The notes below the pieces were generated by a model. It made no database searches and was not told the origin of the DNA. It was given only the letters and a program-made list of their open reading frames with translations. A program made the translations under genes and the position numbers. 64,000 nt of DNA, taken from the NCBI GenBank assembly GCA_973895155.1, contig OZ316898.1, positions 14,198,001 to 14,262,000 on the forward strand, written 5' to 3'. Position 1 is the stretch's first letter, and each line of letters starts with the position of its first letter. Source of the DNA: Marsupella aquatica (Eukaryota; Marchantiophyta). Below are positions 12,492 to 21,880 of this stretch, in pieces.

Positions 12492-12998
12492 TCATAAATA
12501 TGGAATGAGGTCATCCCTAAAAAAGACATCATCCAATGATCCTTGAAACGACTTAGCGAACAATAATCCGCATACAGCTGTCTGGCATGTATGGGAAGGA
12601 CAGGCATCAATCTGGATTATATTCTCTGGTCGATAATCTTGAAACATATCACGTAGTCTCTCGATAGATTTGAAGACAACAGTCTTATAATTTTTCTTCA
12701 CATAACCAAGATTTCAGCAATGATCCTGCGTGAACACATATATCAGTTGCGACAGGTCGGTGCTCGACAACACTTCTGAAAGTATCTGATAAACCAGTTT
12801 ATCATCGAGAATAGACCAGACCATCACATCAAAATGATCATAACAGAATTTTATAAGATCATGAAGATGCGGCCTCGGAATGACACATAGAGATCCGATA
12901 CGAATTCCGGGTGTCGACTGAGCTGAGGAGTATATTTTGAAACAGAGCACAGGAAGTTTTCCAGTCCTAAAACTAGAAGTTGACGCAACCTGCTCCAC
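12492..12998 (-). pseudogene. FCP1/NIF-like phosphatase domain, copy 2
   Basis: The domain shows VIPRPHLHDL, FDVMVWSILD and VFTQDHC, then an in-frame TGA (12714-12716), and the same frame continues NLGYVKKNYK and ENIIQIDACPS. The start of the domain is in another frame (LLVLGLENFLC), implying a frameshift near 12920, and there the catalytic Asp is Gly. A 3' splice site (TTTGCAG) lies just upstream, and the palindrome at 13054 falls between this copy and copy 3. The loss of the nucleophile, a frameshift and a stop make it inactive. About 140 bases separate it from the upstream gene's stop. Confidence 0.7.
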
Positions 12999-13137
12999 TT
13001 AGACACCTGCAAATGAACAATTCGATTATCATATTATGCAATTGCAAACAACCACGCGACCGGGCGCGTCACTCCCAAAATATAAAGTTCAATTTCAATC
13101 AATTTATAAATAATAATTGATAATAAACAATAAACGT

Positions 13138-14864
13138 TTACTTATTGGACTTATCCCGGGCTTCTATAGCACGGTCTTTTTCTGCAGATAAGTATTTCAT
13201 AAATTCGTCAAACTTTTCTAAATGGTCTTTATTCCCCTGATTACGAATGATCACATTTCTCCTCCAAAGATTCGTCTTATCAATATAATCTTTCTCAAGA
13301 TTTTCTTGAGAGAACGTTGGAATCCCATATCCACGAAGGAGCTCGCGGAATGTCAACTTGTCAATTGACATGTCGCATAGATATGGATATAGTTTCTTTC
13401 TAAAAAATAGGTCATCATCGAGCCCAGAATATGCATCGGGATACAACGATGAATAGAAGTCATTAAGACTCGTCTTATATGCAGCGTCATCGATAAGAAT
13501 GACATTCTCGATGTTGTAATCTTTAATATCGGCGGCAATGTCGGAGAGACATTTGACAAATAAGGGGATGTCATTATTATTCTTCCCTATAAGTCGAGTT
13601 GATTCTTGTCCCCATATAAATTTAATACGTTTCAAAACTTTGGGTCGAAGTATCAGCCTTACACAAGATAGAATATTCCATTTGAACATGCACGACCAGA
13701 TCGCAATGTTGTATAGATCTGCCACCTTCTCAAGAAATTCCATTAAATCAGGCCTTGGATAGATAACCTTGTGCATCTGTCTCATACCCCTTGACCGAAT
13801 GGGCATCCCAGGGATGATCTTCTCTGACCAGATAAGTACCCGATTCAGATCGAAAATTACAAGTCTCTTCTGAACCGATGACTTCTTTGCCGATGGATTA
13901 GGCGCCATCTGTACCTGTGATTTTTGTGCCGCAGGGTTTGCAGAACGTACTAGAACTGTCTGTTTGTTTCCCGCCTCCGGACGATCACCAAACTTCCGGA
14001 CTGGTGCCTTCGATACTCGATCGGGGGGTTTCAGGATAGGCTTCTGTAAAACATTAAGAAATGAAAATAAGTTTATAACGCGAACAATCGCGTGACTACA
14101 AAGAGAGACACTGAAATGAAGTGTATTACCTGTACAAGACGGTCGTTCAGTGCTGGAATTCCTCCGGAAATGTCAATCATAGCAGCACGGATCCCGGTAA
14201 CTAGGTTACTTGCGGACGTCGGCTTGCGGAAGTCCATGTCAAATAACGACAAGACTATCTCCCTACGGAATTTCTCAATTTGATCCGCGGCAAAATTAAT
14301 TTTGTTTCCTTGACACAAGCACTTGGCGTATCTCAAGATAAACACACCACAACTGTGGCCGTCACTCTGGTGAGGAATATCATTCCGATATATCCGTTCC
14401 CAACCTGAGAGATCCAAGTTGACACCAGTTCTCCAGCCAATTTTGTCGGCGTAGTACTTCCCAACAATATCTAGCACCCTAGGATTTTGTCGATTATGAA
14501 CTAGAGAATCTAGGTACTCCAGCCGTTTCTCCTTCGGATACACAACTACCAATGACCAATGTTCTTTCACAGCATTGTGTACTGGAAAGACCAGTTTGTC
14601 GTATTGACTGATTTTTAGCGAAAACTCCTTTGTCCAAGCTGCTCTCTCCTCGTCGAAAATGGTAGGATCCATGGAGAGAAGCTCAAAATGGTGTGTTTGA
14701 AAGAATTTGACAAGGTCTGACTTTCCAACTCTATCGAGAATCAGTTCGAGAAAACTCAAATAAGCGTTAATTATATCATCGGTGAGCAACTCGCGCGGTC
14801 TCAGACACATCATATGTTTCCTCTTGATCGAGTGTTGTAAGAACTTGGTCAATAGCTCTTCCAT
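13138..14864 (-). CDS. Ulp1-type protease fused to FCP1-like phosphatase domain
   Basis: Exon 1 (14864-14130) encodes a C48/Ulp1 cysteine protease. The catalytic set is visible as EHWSLVVV (His102), LEYLDS (Asp119), HQSDGHSCGVF (Gln166, Cys172). Such enzymes cleave SUMO or related precursors. The donor CAG|GTAATA and acceptor TTTACAG bound an 86-bp intron (14129-14044) holding one 16-bp palindrome, and the frame is preserved into exon 2 (14043-13138). Exon 2 starts with a basic, Pro-rich linker, then an FCP1/NIF HAD domain with FDLNRVL, IYPRPDLMEFL, IAIWSCM and VILIDDA. The second Asp of DxDx is Asn, as in many plant NIF-like proteins. Predicted length is about 546 residues, with no internal stop. 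It is the best preserved gene of the module. If the intron is not used, these would be two adjacent genes. Confidence 0.75.
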
Positions 14865-15051
14865 ATCCTTAGAAGGATCAAGACATTGATCTATTCAACT
14901 AGCCAAATTTTCAAAAAACTGCAAAAAACAGAGATTTCAGTATGCCTTCAAATAACGTACTGAGGTTGTAGCCTAAGGGTTCTACCTCAGAAAACAGAAA
15001 CAATAACAAATCAATAATAAAATAATGACGTCTATAATAGAAACTTTAAGC

Positions 15052-16776
15052 TTATAGCTTGCGAATGACCTTTGGATTGGGTGGATCCGGCCTTTTCGCA
15101 GTTGATCTCTTGGGTGCCTCAATCGCAACAACATCCTTCAGCCCTCCTCGAGACCGCAGTGATCGCTCCACCGGACCAGTTTGCGAAGGTTGGAGCGATG
15201 AGGCGGGAAGACCTTCAAATGGTTGTGGCATTTGATTGAAATATTCCACAATCTGGGAATCCGATTCCAAAATATCCGGTGCCACAATTTCTGCGCGAGT
15301 GACCTCTGCAATATATCGGGGTCGAGACCACGAACCCGGTCGCGTCAAGTCAGCTGTTAGTCTCTTAACGACTTGAGCCAAGTCTGGTGCCAAAGACGTT
15401 CCCAGGTCTTGCACTCGATTCTCGGAAAAGCGGACATTATTGATGATTGTCTCCATTTTGGATGCAGTGGCAGTCTTCTCCTCGGTAATCAAAAGACCCT
15501 TCCAATATTGCAAAGCAAGGACTACCTGGACTCGGAGCTGCTCCGGTGAATATTTATTCCAATCATCCAACGAGACCGTACTTAAGGGTGGATCGTTAAA
15601 TTCAAACTCCGGGCGAAGAAAATAGTCTAATATTTTCTTCTTAACTGCAACTGAGGGTGAAGAAGGCTTCTTCAAATTCAGCCTTATTTTTGGTAGACAT
15701 TGTGCCTCGGGAATAAGCAAAAGATCCTTGGCCCTCTCGGCCTCCTTCCTCGCTGCCTCCAGTCTTGCGGCTTCTTCTCTCTCCGGTCTTGCGGAATCGA
15801 CCTTTTCCGCCTCCAACTTCTCCACCTCCACCCTCTCCGGTCTTGCGGTCTCGTCCGCCATCCTCTCGGCCAGCAACCTCTCAGCCGCCACACTCTCCGC
15901 CTTGGCCCTATTTGCCTCTGTCACTAAAAGGACTCTCACAGCCTGGGCTTTCTCAGCCTGGGCTTTCTCAGCCTGGGCTTTCTCAGCCTGGGCTTTCTTA
16001 GCCTCGGCTTTCTCAGCCTCGGCTTTTTCAGCCTCCGCGTTCTCAGCCTCCGCGTTCTCAGCCTCCGCTTTCTCAGCCTCGGCTTTCTCGGCCTGGGCTT
16101 TCTCAGCCTCAGCTTTCTCCTTCTTCTTCGCGGCAGTTGCTTTTCTAGCTGCTGCCTTTTTCTTCTTAGCCTCCTTCTTTTGAAGCTCCTCTTGCCGGGC
16201 CGCCTTTTGCCGGGCCGCCTCTTGCTGGGCCGCCTCCTCTCTGGCCTCCTCCTGCCGGGCCGCCTCCTTCTTTTAAAGCTCCTCTTGCCGGGCCGCCTCC
16301 TTCTTTTGAAGCTCCTCTTGTCGGGCCGCCTCCTGCCGGGCCGCCTCCTGCCGGGCCACCTCCTGCCTGGCCGCCTCCTGCCGGGCCTCCTCCAGCCGGG
16401 CCTCCTCCAGCCGGGCCTCCTCCTGCCAGACCGCCTCCTCTTTGGCCTCCTCCTGCCGGGCCGCCTCCTCTCGGTCCACCTCATGTCGAGGCTCTTGTGT
16501 GGCCTCTTCATCAAAGTCCTCAGCGTCCTCAGAACCCTCCATCTCCTCGTCCTCTTCATCAGCGTCCTCAGCGTCCTTCATCTCCTCTCCGTCACTCTCT
16601 TCATCTCCTCTATTGTCGGAATCTCCATCCACTTCTTGAATGTTTCGTCCTCCATTGTAAAGAGAAACGGAGCCAATTCTCCAAATTTCATCATTTCGTT
16701 CTTCCCCATTTGAGCCCATGGGCAAACAAAACTCGTAGCTCTCATAAATACCTGAAAAACAATGGAAACATGACAA
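15052..16776 (-). pseudogene. Acidic, Ala/Glu-rich coiled-coil protein with one in-frame stop
   Basis: One frame of 575 codons is broken only by TAA at 16273-16275. It runs from an acidic part (EEMKDAEDADEEDEEMEG) through many EEARQEAARQE-type and AEKAEAEKAQ-type repeats to a C-terminal globular part ending at 15052. The repeat ELQKK occurs intact on both sides of the stop, so CAA-to-TAA is clear. The repeats predict a long charged helix or coiled coil. Just upstream, TTTTTCAG|GTATTT accepts the intron from the ParB-like gene. Splicing in that phase enters a different open frame (ending EEMKRVTERR), so either the genes are separate or a frameshift lies near 16600. Function is unknown. Confidence 0.6.
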
Positions 16777-16850
16777 TTCTAAGCTTGACTTGACCGTTCG
16801 CGTGACAAAAGTTTAAACGATAATGTGATCGAAGAGGGTTATTTATATAC

Positions 16851-19366
16851 CTTCGAATTTGGATGACAATAATGTGATCCAGGCCGCCCAAATGAGTTCC
16901 AGATATTACGACACTGTCGTACAATGGTGAGAAACTGTCCTTCTTCCATTGATGTTTGATGACAGTGGTTCAGAGCTTTCGATAATCCCATCAAATGAAC
17001 ATTATTGTCGTTGTTGAGCGTTGCCCAAAACATTACAGCTTCTACAGTACCGCAAGCATCTCGTACAACTTGGCTGACTTTGTCGTCCTCTTTCAGCAAT
17101 TTGTACACCATTATTGTGTGCTGGCCTCCGAGTATCCAGAAATGACTGGTCATAATGTCCTCGTCCTTTGGCGCCGAATCGTAGGGCGCCCCATTGTAGT
17201 CGGGATCTCTGTCGGCCTCCGACTGAACCCACTTCACAAGGACTAAAAAGCAGCATCGCTTTTCGAACTTTATAGCCGAATGAGAGAGGAGTGAATTCTT
17301 TAGCCTATCTGTGTAATCCTGATTCCACTCTCGGCACTTGATGTGGTCCGGTGCAAGATGACAACGTGATGTCTCAACAAAAAATGACTTGTTGTTAAAT
17401 ATATTCACAGCACTATATTCTTTGAGGAAAGAATCGAATAGAGCCCCGACATTCGCTGAGGTAATTACTTTCGGAAGATTCTCCGCCGAGTATACTTCAA
17501 CCTTGCTCACTGGCGGGGCCTTTCCCAAGCGAAATCCCTGGTTGAAAGGAACTCTCTGGAACTCAAGTACGTCAATAATGTATTGACAAATCAAATCCCC
17601 TGGGCCCTCAGCGTTACTAATGCAAGGAGGACGTGCGAACAACGCAAGGGTATTTTTAATGTAATGCAAACTAATTTTTATAATGTTTTTTAAAGTAGGC
17701 AACATCCATGTATATACATTCATCACAATATTAGTAATAAGGCTCTTATCAAATACATGTCACATTAATCTTATGCAAGGGTACCTAAAATGCCAAGGAC
17801 ACATGTCACTATATGGTTGGCACACATGTCATCACTTCATTGGCACACATGTCCATATAGTAAATCAGACATTTAATTATTTATCCTCTTAAGGCAAGTT
17901 TGGTTTCATGGGCTTGCATGGTAGACTTGTTTACCTGCATGTGTTAAGTAAATGTTGGGCCAGGATTTTGGGGCCCAACTCATTTGGGGTTCTGGGATTG
18001 ATGGGGACCCATGAATCAATCCCACATAGACAAACAAGATTACTTTTGAATTCCCTCGAATCAAATGGCCAGGTATGAGGCCAGGTGTGTTTGTGTGTGG
18101 GTTGGTGTACTCCCTTGATCATTGGGTTGGGGGTGGTACCCGGTGCTCACAGTTGTTTGATTGCAGAGATGGCAGGAAAATTACCCACCATGTCTAAGTA
18201 ACAATTTCAGCCAAAGGAGATTTGATGGTATTACTCTCCACAATTTTCAGTAGTCATTTTTTGTATTATTAGTACTTTGTGTCTAGAATATATATGATTA
18301 ATGTGTGGTTTGATGTGTCAAGTTGCATGAAAGAAGTTGCCAAAAACTCTACTTATCATTTGGTGTTAATGGTTGATGTCATACCATTCTTAGTCAAGAT
18401 AGAATAATTTAGCAATTGGAGTTTACATAAATAGTATATATGCAATTATTCCTCCAAGGATATAGCATAGCATAATAATGCCTTTGTACTAGTTCAGTTT
18501 ATCTCTATGAGGTCTACAAGTTGCCTGAGTTATAGTCATATACTCTAGGAAGAACTATAAATCTTTAGTACTAATTTTGTTATGATCTATATAAAATATG
18601 TACCGTGAACATCAGCGTAACATAATATTTCCCTATGCAAAATAGAATCTTTTATGGTTCAGTATGATATTTACAATTTTTAAAAATTCAAGGGTTTTTT
18701 TAATTTCTTGAAAAACTCTGTTATAATTTACAAAAGGATAAATTTTTATAGGAAAAAATAATGTTTTTACATTAACAATGGATTTTTTTTTGTGAACAAA
18801 AATATTAAGAAGGGGTACACGGGGGGTGTCTGTTCTCAGGGGGGTTCACTTAATATAGTAAGAGTGAGGGCCTAGGGATCAAATCTCCCGTTGATCCCTC
18901 TGGATCGGAAGGATATCCCACACTAGTAACCTTTTCCAAGGCGTGCCTTGCACCTAGAAGATCATCGATTCTGGGCTGATTGAAGGTTACATATTGCGTT
19001 TGATCCAAACAAATGCTTATTTTGTCCTCCTGCTGGTCGTCGCTGACTAGCAGAACCAACACTCTTTAACTTTCATGTTCTTCTCAAAGAAACACCCGAG
19101 AATTTGTGATCTCTCCAAAACTGTAGCTTTATCATTTTTTGCCACCACAAGATGACAGCGCCATTGCGAACGACTATTCCAAAATTGGATATCTCAGTCG
19201 ATTCAAAGAGATGGATACTCTTTGTCTCCGTTGTTCTCTCTCTGATTGACTTTCCTCGATATGCAAGTATGGATGTCTCCGCGGGAGTCATTTTTGTCTT
19301 GGCTTTCTTACGAGAAGCAGCTTTAGACGAGTCTCTTTTCTACTTTGAAGTTCCGGTAGGATCCAT
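16851..19366 (-). pseudogene. ParB/DGQHR-like gene split by a 1280-bp element
   Basis: The 5' part starts at ATG 19366, has TAG at 19340-19342, a basic stretch (RKKAKTK) and an open frame to 19073, then a frameshift to the frame ending STGDLI at 18878. The element at 17598-18877 interrupts here. Removing it with one 8-bp duplication joins STGDLI to CQYIIDVLEFQRVPF in the same frame, continuing to TCGAAG|GTATAT near 16851. The downstream part has SFFVETSRCHLAPDHIKCREW and HFWILGGQHTIMVYKLL, reminiscent of the DGQH signature of ParB/sulfiredoxin-fold or DGQHR proteins. That resemblance is short and the assignment weak. The next intron contains half a palindrome (16791-16806). Confidence 0.55.
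17598..18877 (-). mobile_element. Non-autonomous TIR element, copy B (1280 bp)
   Basis: It starts CCCTGGGCCCTCAGCG and ends GAGGGCCTAGGG, with ATCAAATC on both sides (17590-17597 and 18878-18885). It is homologous to copy A in reverse orientation, and longer. No transposase is encoded. It splits the ParB-like gene, and its inner end supplies a spurious N-terminus to the downstream reading frame. Confidence 0.93.
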
Positions 19367-19441
19367 TCTGAAACAGACAAATATTGAAAGTTAAACGTTT
19401 ATTATAAAATACTAACACGCGCATGGTCGCGTCATGCCGAA

Positions 19442-20008
19442 TTACATTTTAGGAACGTTTATCCTGACCCAATCTTCTCGCTCATCTTCATCTAACCAAA
19501 ACCAAAGGTTCCTAAATGTGTCAAGTTCAGATCCTTCAAATCCACCCAGAATGTCCAGCGGCGGGAGAGTTCTGATGGATTCTGTAAATCTTAATGCGAC
19601 ACTCCGTGAAGTCAAATGCCTTCGAAGCGATTCATATCCTGGTCTATCAGTGAAGTCATAAGCTACCAAGGTGACCGTCGCCCAAGTACTACTATAAGTA
19701 ACTATGTGGCACCACTTCTTACTGACTGTTCGAATGGTGATCAAGTCCATGACCCGATTTTTAATCGCAGTATCCGACAAATTCCCAAGACAATGGAAAA
19801 ACTCTTTGACTAATGGCCAAATATATTTCTCGACAATATCGTTCGGAAGACCGGGTATCAGGTCTTCAACTTGACTCCATATCATGTTTCGGTTGATAAC
19901 CTTTGCACGTGCAATGCGCTCCATCATCATTTGACGATGAGATTTTTGATTCATGTCAAAGGATTGCAGCATAATATGGAAAAGATTAAGAACAAGAACT
20001 GGGACCAC
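19442..20008 (-). CDS. F-box-like protein, tandem copy 3
   Basis: The frame contains VEDLIPGLPNDIVEKYIWP, then MDLITIRTVSKKWCHIV and a Trp-containing third helix, the order of hydrophobic residues in an F-box (LP..I...IWP...L....V...W..L). F-box proteins join substrates to SCF ubiquitin ligases. The rest is Arg/Leu-rich with no recognised repeat. It ends at TAA after VPKM, where AAAAT|GTAATT could instead be a 5' splice site; a palindrome (19417) follows within 25 bases and TTTCAG precedes the next gene. The start is uncertain. Confidence 0.5.
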   Translation of the reverse strand: MVPVLVLNLFHIMLQSFDMNQKSHRQMMMERIARAKVINRNMIWSQVEDLIPGLPNDIVEKYIWPLVKEFFHCLGNLSDTAIKNRVMDLITIRTVSKKWCHIVTYSSTWATVTLVAYDFTDRPGYESLRRHLTSRSVALRFTESIRTLPPLDILGGFEGSELDTFRNLWFWLDEDEREDWVRINVPKM

Positions 20009-20153
20009 CTAGATTCTGAGAAAATCTACCAAACCTTTCGATTAGAACATCTCGTTCTTCCTCATCTAAATTGTTATATTTGTTCATAATCAATGTGATT
20101 TCGTCATAAGTAGTAGTCCCAAGAACAGATATTTCTGGAAGCATAGAAATATC

Positions 20154-20558
20154 CTATCGAATAACTAGACAGACTGAGTCAAACTCCAACTCGTTAGTTT
20201 TGGGTATGTCGTAAAGAGCTTCATTTGCGACATCAACAATCCGGTTTGCTTGTTTGAGCATATCCCATAACCTTGTATTTGTAACTAAAAATTTCCACTT
20301 CTTGCTACAAGCTCCAAGCCGAATAAGGTCTCGGACCCTATCGATAACCAAATCGTTATCGAGGTGTCGATATCCACGCAATCTTTCAATTGAAATAAAG
20401 TGTTCGTAGAGTATTGGCCAAATGTTTGAAATGACCAAAACATCTGGTATTTCTCCAATGAGACTAGAGGAGGTTTCATCCAGCGTATCCCATATTGTTT
20501 TCTGTTTCCTTTCATGAGATGAAAGGAAATCTCGAGCCTCATTCAAAAGTTGGCTCAT
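20154..20558 (-). CDS. F-box-like protein, tandem copy 2
   Basis: GEIPDVLVISNIWPILYEHF, then RVRDLIRLGACSKKWKFLV and LWDMLK, follow the same pattern as copies 1 and 3 but with weaker identity. At 134 residues it is shorter than copies 1 and 3. ATG follows a 3' splice-like AAAAGCAG directly, and copy 1 stops only 65 bases upstream with a palindrome (20601) between, so the three copies may be exons or domains of one transcript. Confidence 0.45.
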   Translation of the reverse strand: MSQLLNEARDFLSSHERKQKTIWDTLDETSSSLIGEIPDVLVISNIWPILYEHFISIERLRGYRHLDNDLVIDRVRDLIRLGACSKKWKFLVTNTRLWDMLKQANRIVDVANEALYDIPKTNELEFDSVCLVIR

Positions 20559-20623
20559 CCTGCTTTTATCATATCACAAAACATTGTTAGAAGACATACG
20601 ACGCGCTTGGTCACGTAAGTTAA

Positions 20624-21175
20624 CTAGAATTCCTTAAAAGCGTAGATGTCACCCTCAAGGTATCCAACTTCGTGGCATCTGACTGTAAATTTCCATTTTT
20701 CAAGACGGTGAAGAGCATCGTAAGTCTTCGTGAAGAGTTCCCTAAGATCTCTGGACATTGACCCCATGAATTTAATTCTTGGGTATTTCTGGAAGAAACT
20801 TTGAACTGTCGATGAGAGAGACTCATTTCCGATCGGTTTAGTAGGATTTCGTGGGAAAGCCAAATCTAATAAACTCAACTTGATTACACCCAGAAGATAG
20901 GTATTCCCAACAAGGTGACACCATCTGCGACACACCGAAGATAGTCCTACAAACTCATCCAATTCCTTTATTGAGAAATTTCCTGCATTAGCCGAGGAAT
21001 TAAAAGTCTCCTTGATCCGAGGCCATATCAATTCCGCAACAATGAAATCTGGAAGTCCAGGTAGTAGTGTTTCAACAAATACAGAATATCCCGCCAGTAG
21101 ACCATCTTGGCTTCTGTCCAAAACATCAAATATTGGGCATAGATATCTGAAGCTCTCCAGACCAGGTTCGCCCAT
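20624..21175 (-). CDS. F-box-like protein, tandem copy 1
   Basis: ETLLPGLPDFIVAELIWP, then LDEFVGLSSVCRRWCHLV, give the clearest F-box-like pattern of the three. 183 residues with no interruption. The C-terminal part has FFQKYPRIKFMGSMSRDL and no recognised motif. A palindrome lies upstream near 21218 and the satellite-like array follows. The order and spacing suggest local duplication of one ancestral gene. Confidence 0.5.
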   Translation of the reverse strand: MGEPGLESFRYLCPIFDVLDRSQDGLLAGYSVFVETLLPGLPDFIVAELIWPRIKETFNSSANAGNFSIKELDEFVGLSSVCRRWCHLVGNTYLLGVIKLSLLDLAFPRNPTKPIGNESLSSTVQSFFQKYPRIKFMGSMSRDLRELFTKTYDALHRLEKWKFTVRCHEVGYLEGDIYAFKEF

Positions 21176-21299
21176 GACTCTTTTTAGCCAAATGATATAT
21201 CCCAGAGATTATTTTCACACGACTGGTTGCGTCTACAAATCAGAATGTATAAACAATTCTTTGAGAGACTGATTTTTTCGGGTCACAACGTGACAAATC

Positions 21300-21880
21300 A
21301 TAAATGTTGCTTCGTCCTCTAACAGAACCAGTCAATGAGAGAGCTACCTCAGACGCGAATGGTCACGTCAACTGCTCCTAAATGAAACCTTACCTCCTCT
21401 AACAGAACCAGTCAATGAGAGATCTACCTCAGACGCGACTAGTCACGTCAACTGGTTCTAAAAGGAACCTTACCTCCTCTAACATAACCATTCAATGAGA
21501 GAGCTACCTCAGACGCGACTGGTCGCGTCAACTGAACCTAAACAACTATATCCATTGAACCTTCCTTGTGGATATTTGGATATGGTATGCGCTCAATAAA
21601 TCTATCCAGTTTCCTTCTCACACGCGACTGGTCGCGTCAACTGGTCCTAAAAGGAACCTTACCTCCTCTAACAGAACCAGTCAATGAGAGAGCTACCTCA
21701 AACGCGACTGGTCGCGTCAACTGAACCTAAACAACTATATCCATTGAACCTTCCTTGCGGAGATTTGGATATGGTACGCGCTCAGTAAATCTATCCAGTT
21801 TCCTTCTCACACGCGACTGGTCGCGTCAACTGGTCATAAAAGGAACCTCACAATATTTTCACGCGACTGGTCGCATCAAC
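21300..21880. repeat. Tandem array with a palindrome in every unit
   Basis: Two units of about 80 bp are followed by two of about 190 bp. CCTCTAACAGAACCAGTCAA starts units near 21316, 21396, 21476 (variant) and 21665. Each contains one or two ACGCGACTGGTCGCGT sites; the long units add ACTATATCCATTGAACCTTC. Seven palindromes lie in 530 bases. Confidence 0.9.

Noticed and set aside
16180-16713. Leu/Pro-rich proteins on the plus strand opposite the coiled-coil gene
   Set aside because: They are the antisense of the Glu/Ala/Arg repeat; composition and repeat register fit only the minus strand.
9720-18877. A 9-kb element bounded by inverted repeats of more than 1 kb
   Set aside because: The arms are two independent elements (1031 and 1280 bp), each with its own TIRs and its own 8-bp target duplication (CAGGATAC and ATCAAATC).
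21300-21880. CRISPR-like array
   Set aside because: Units are satellite-like, adjacent and nearly identical over their full length; there are no unique spacers and no cas genes.
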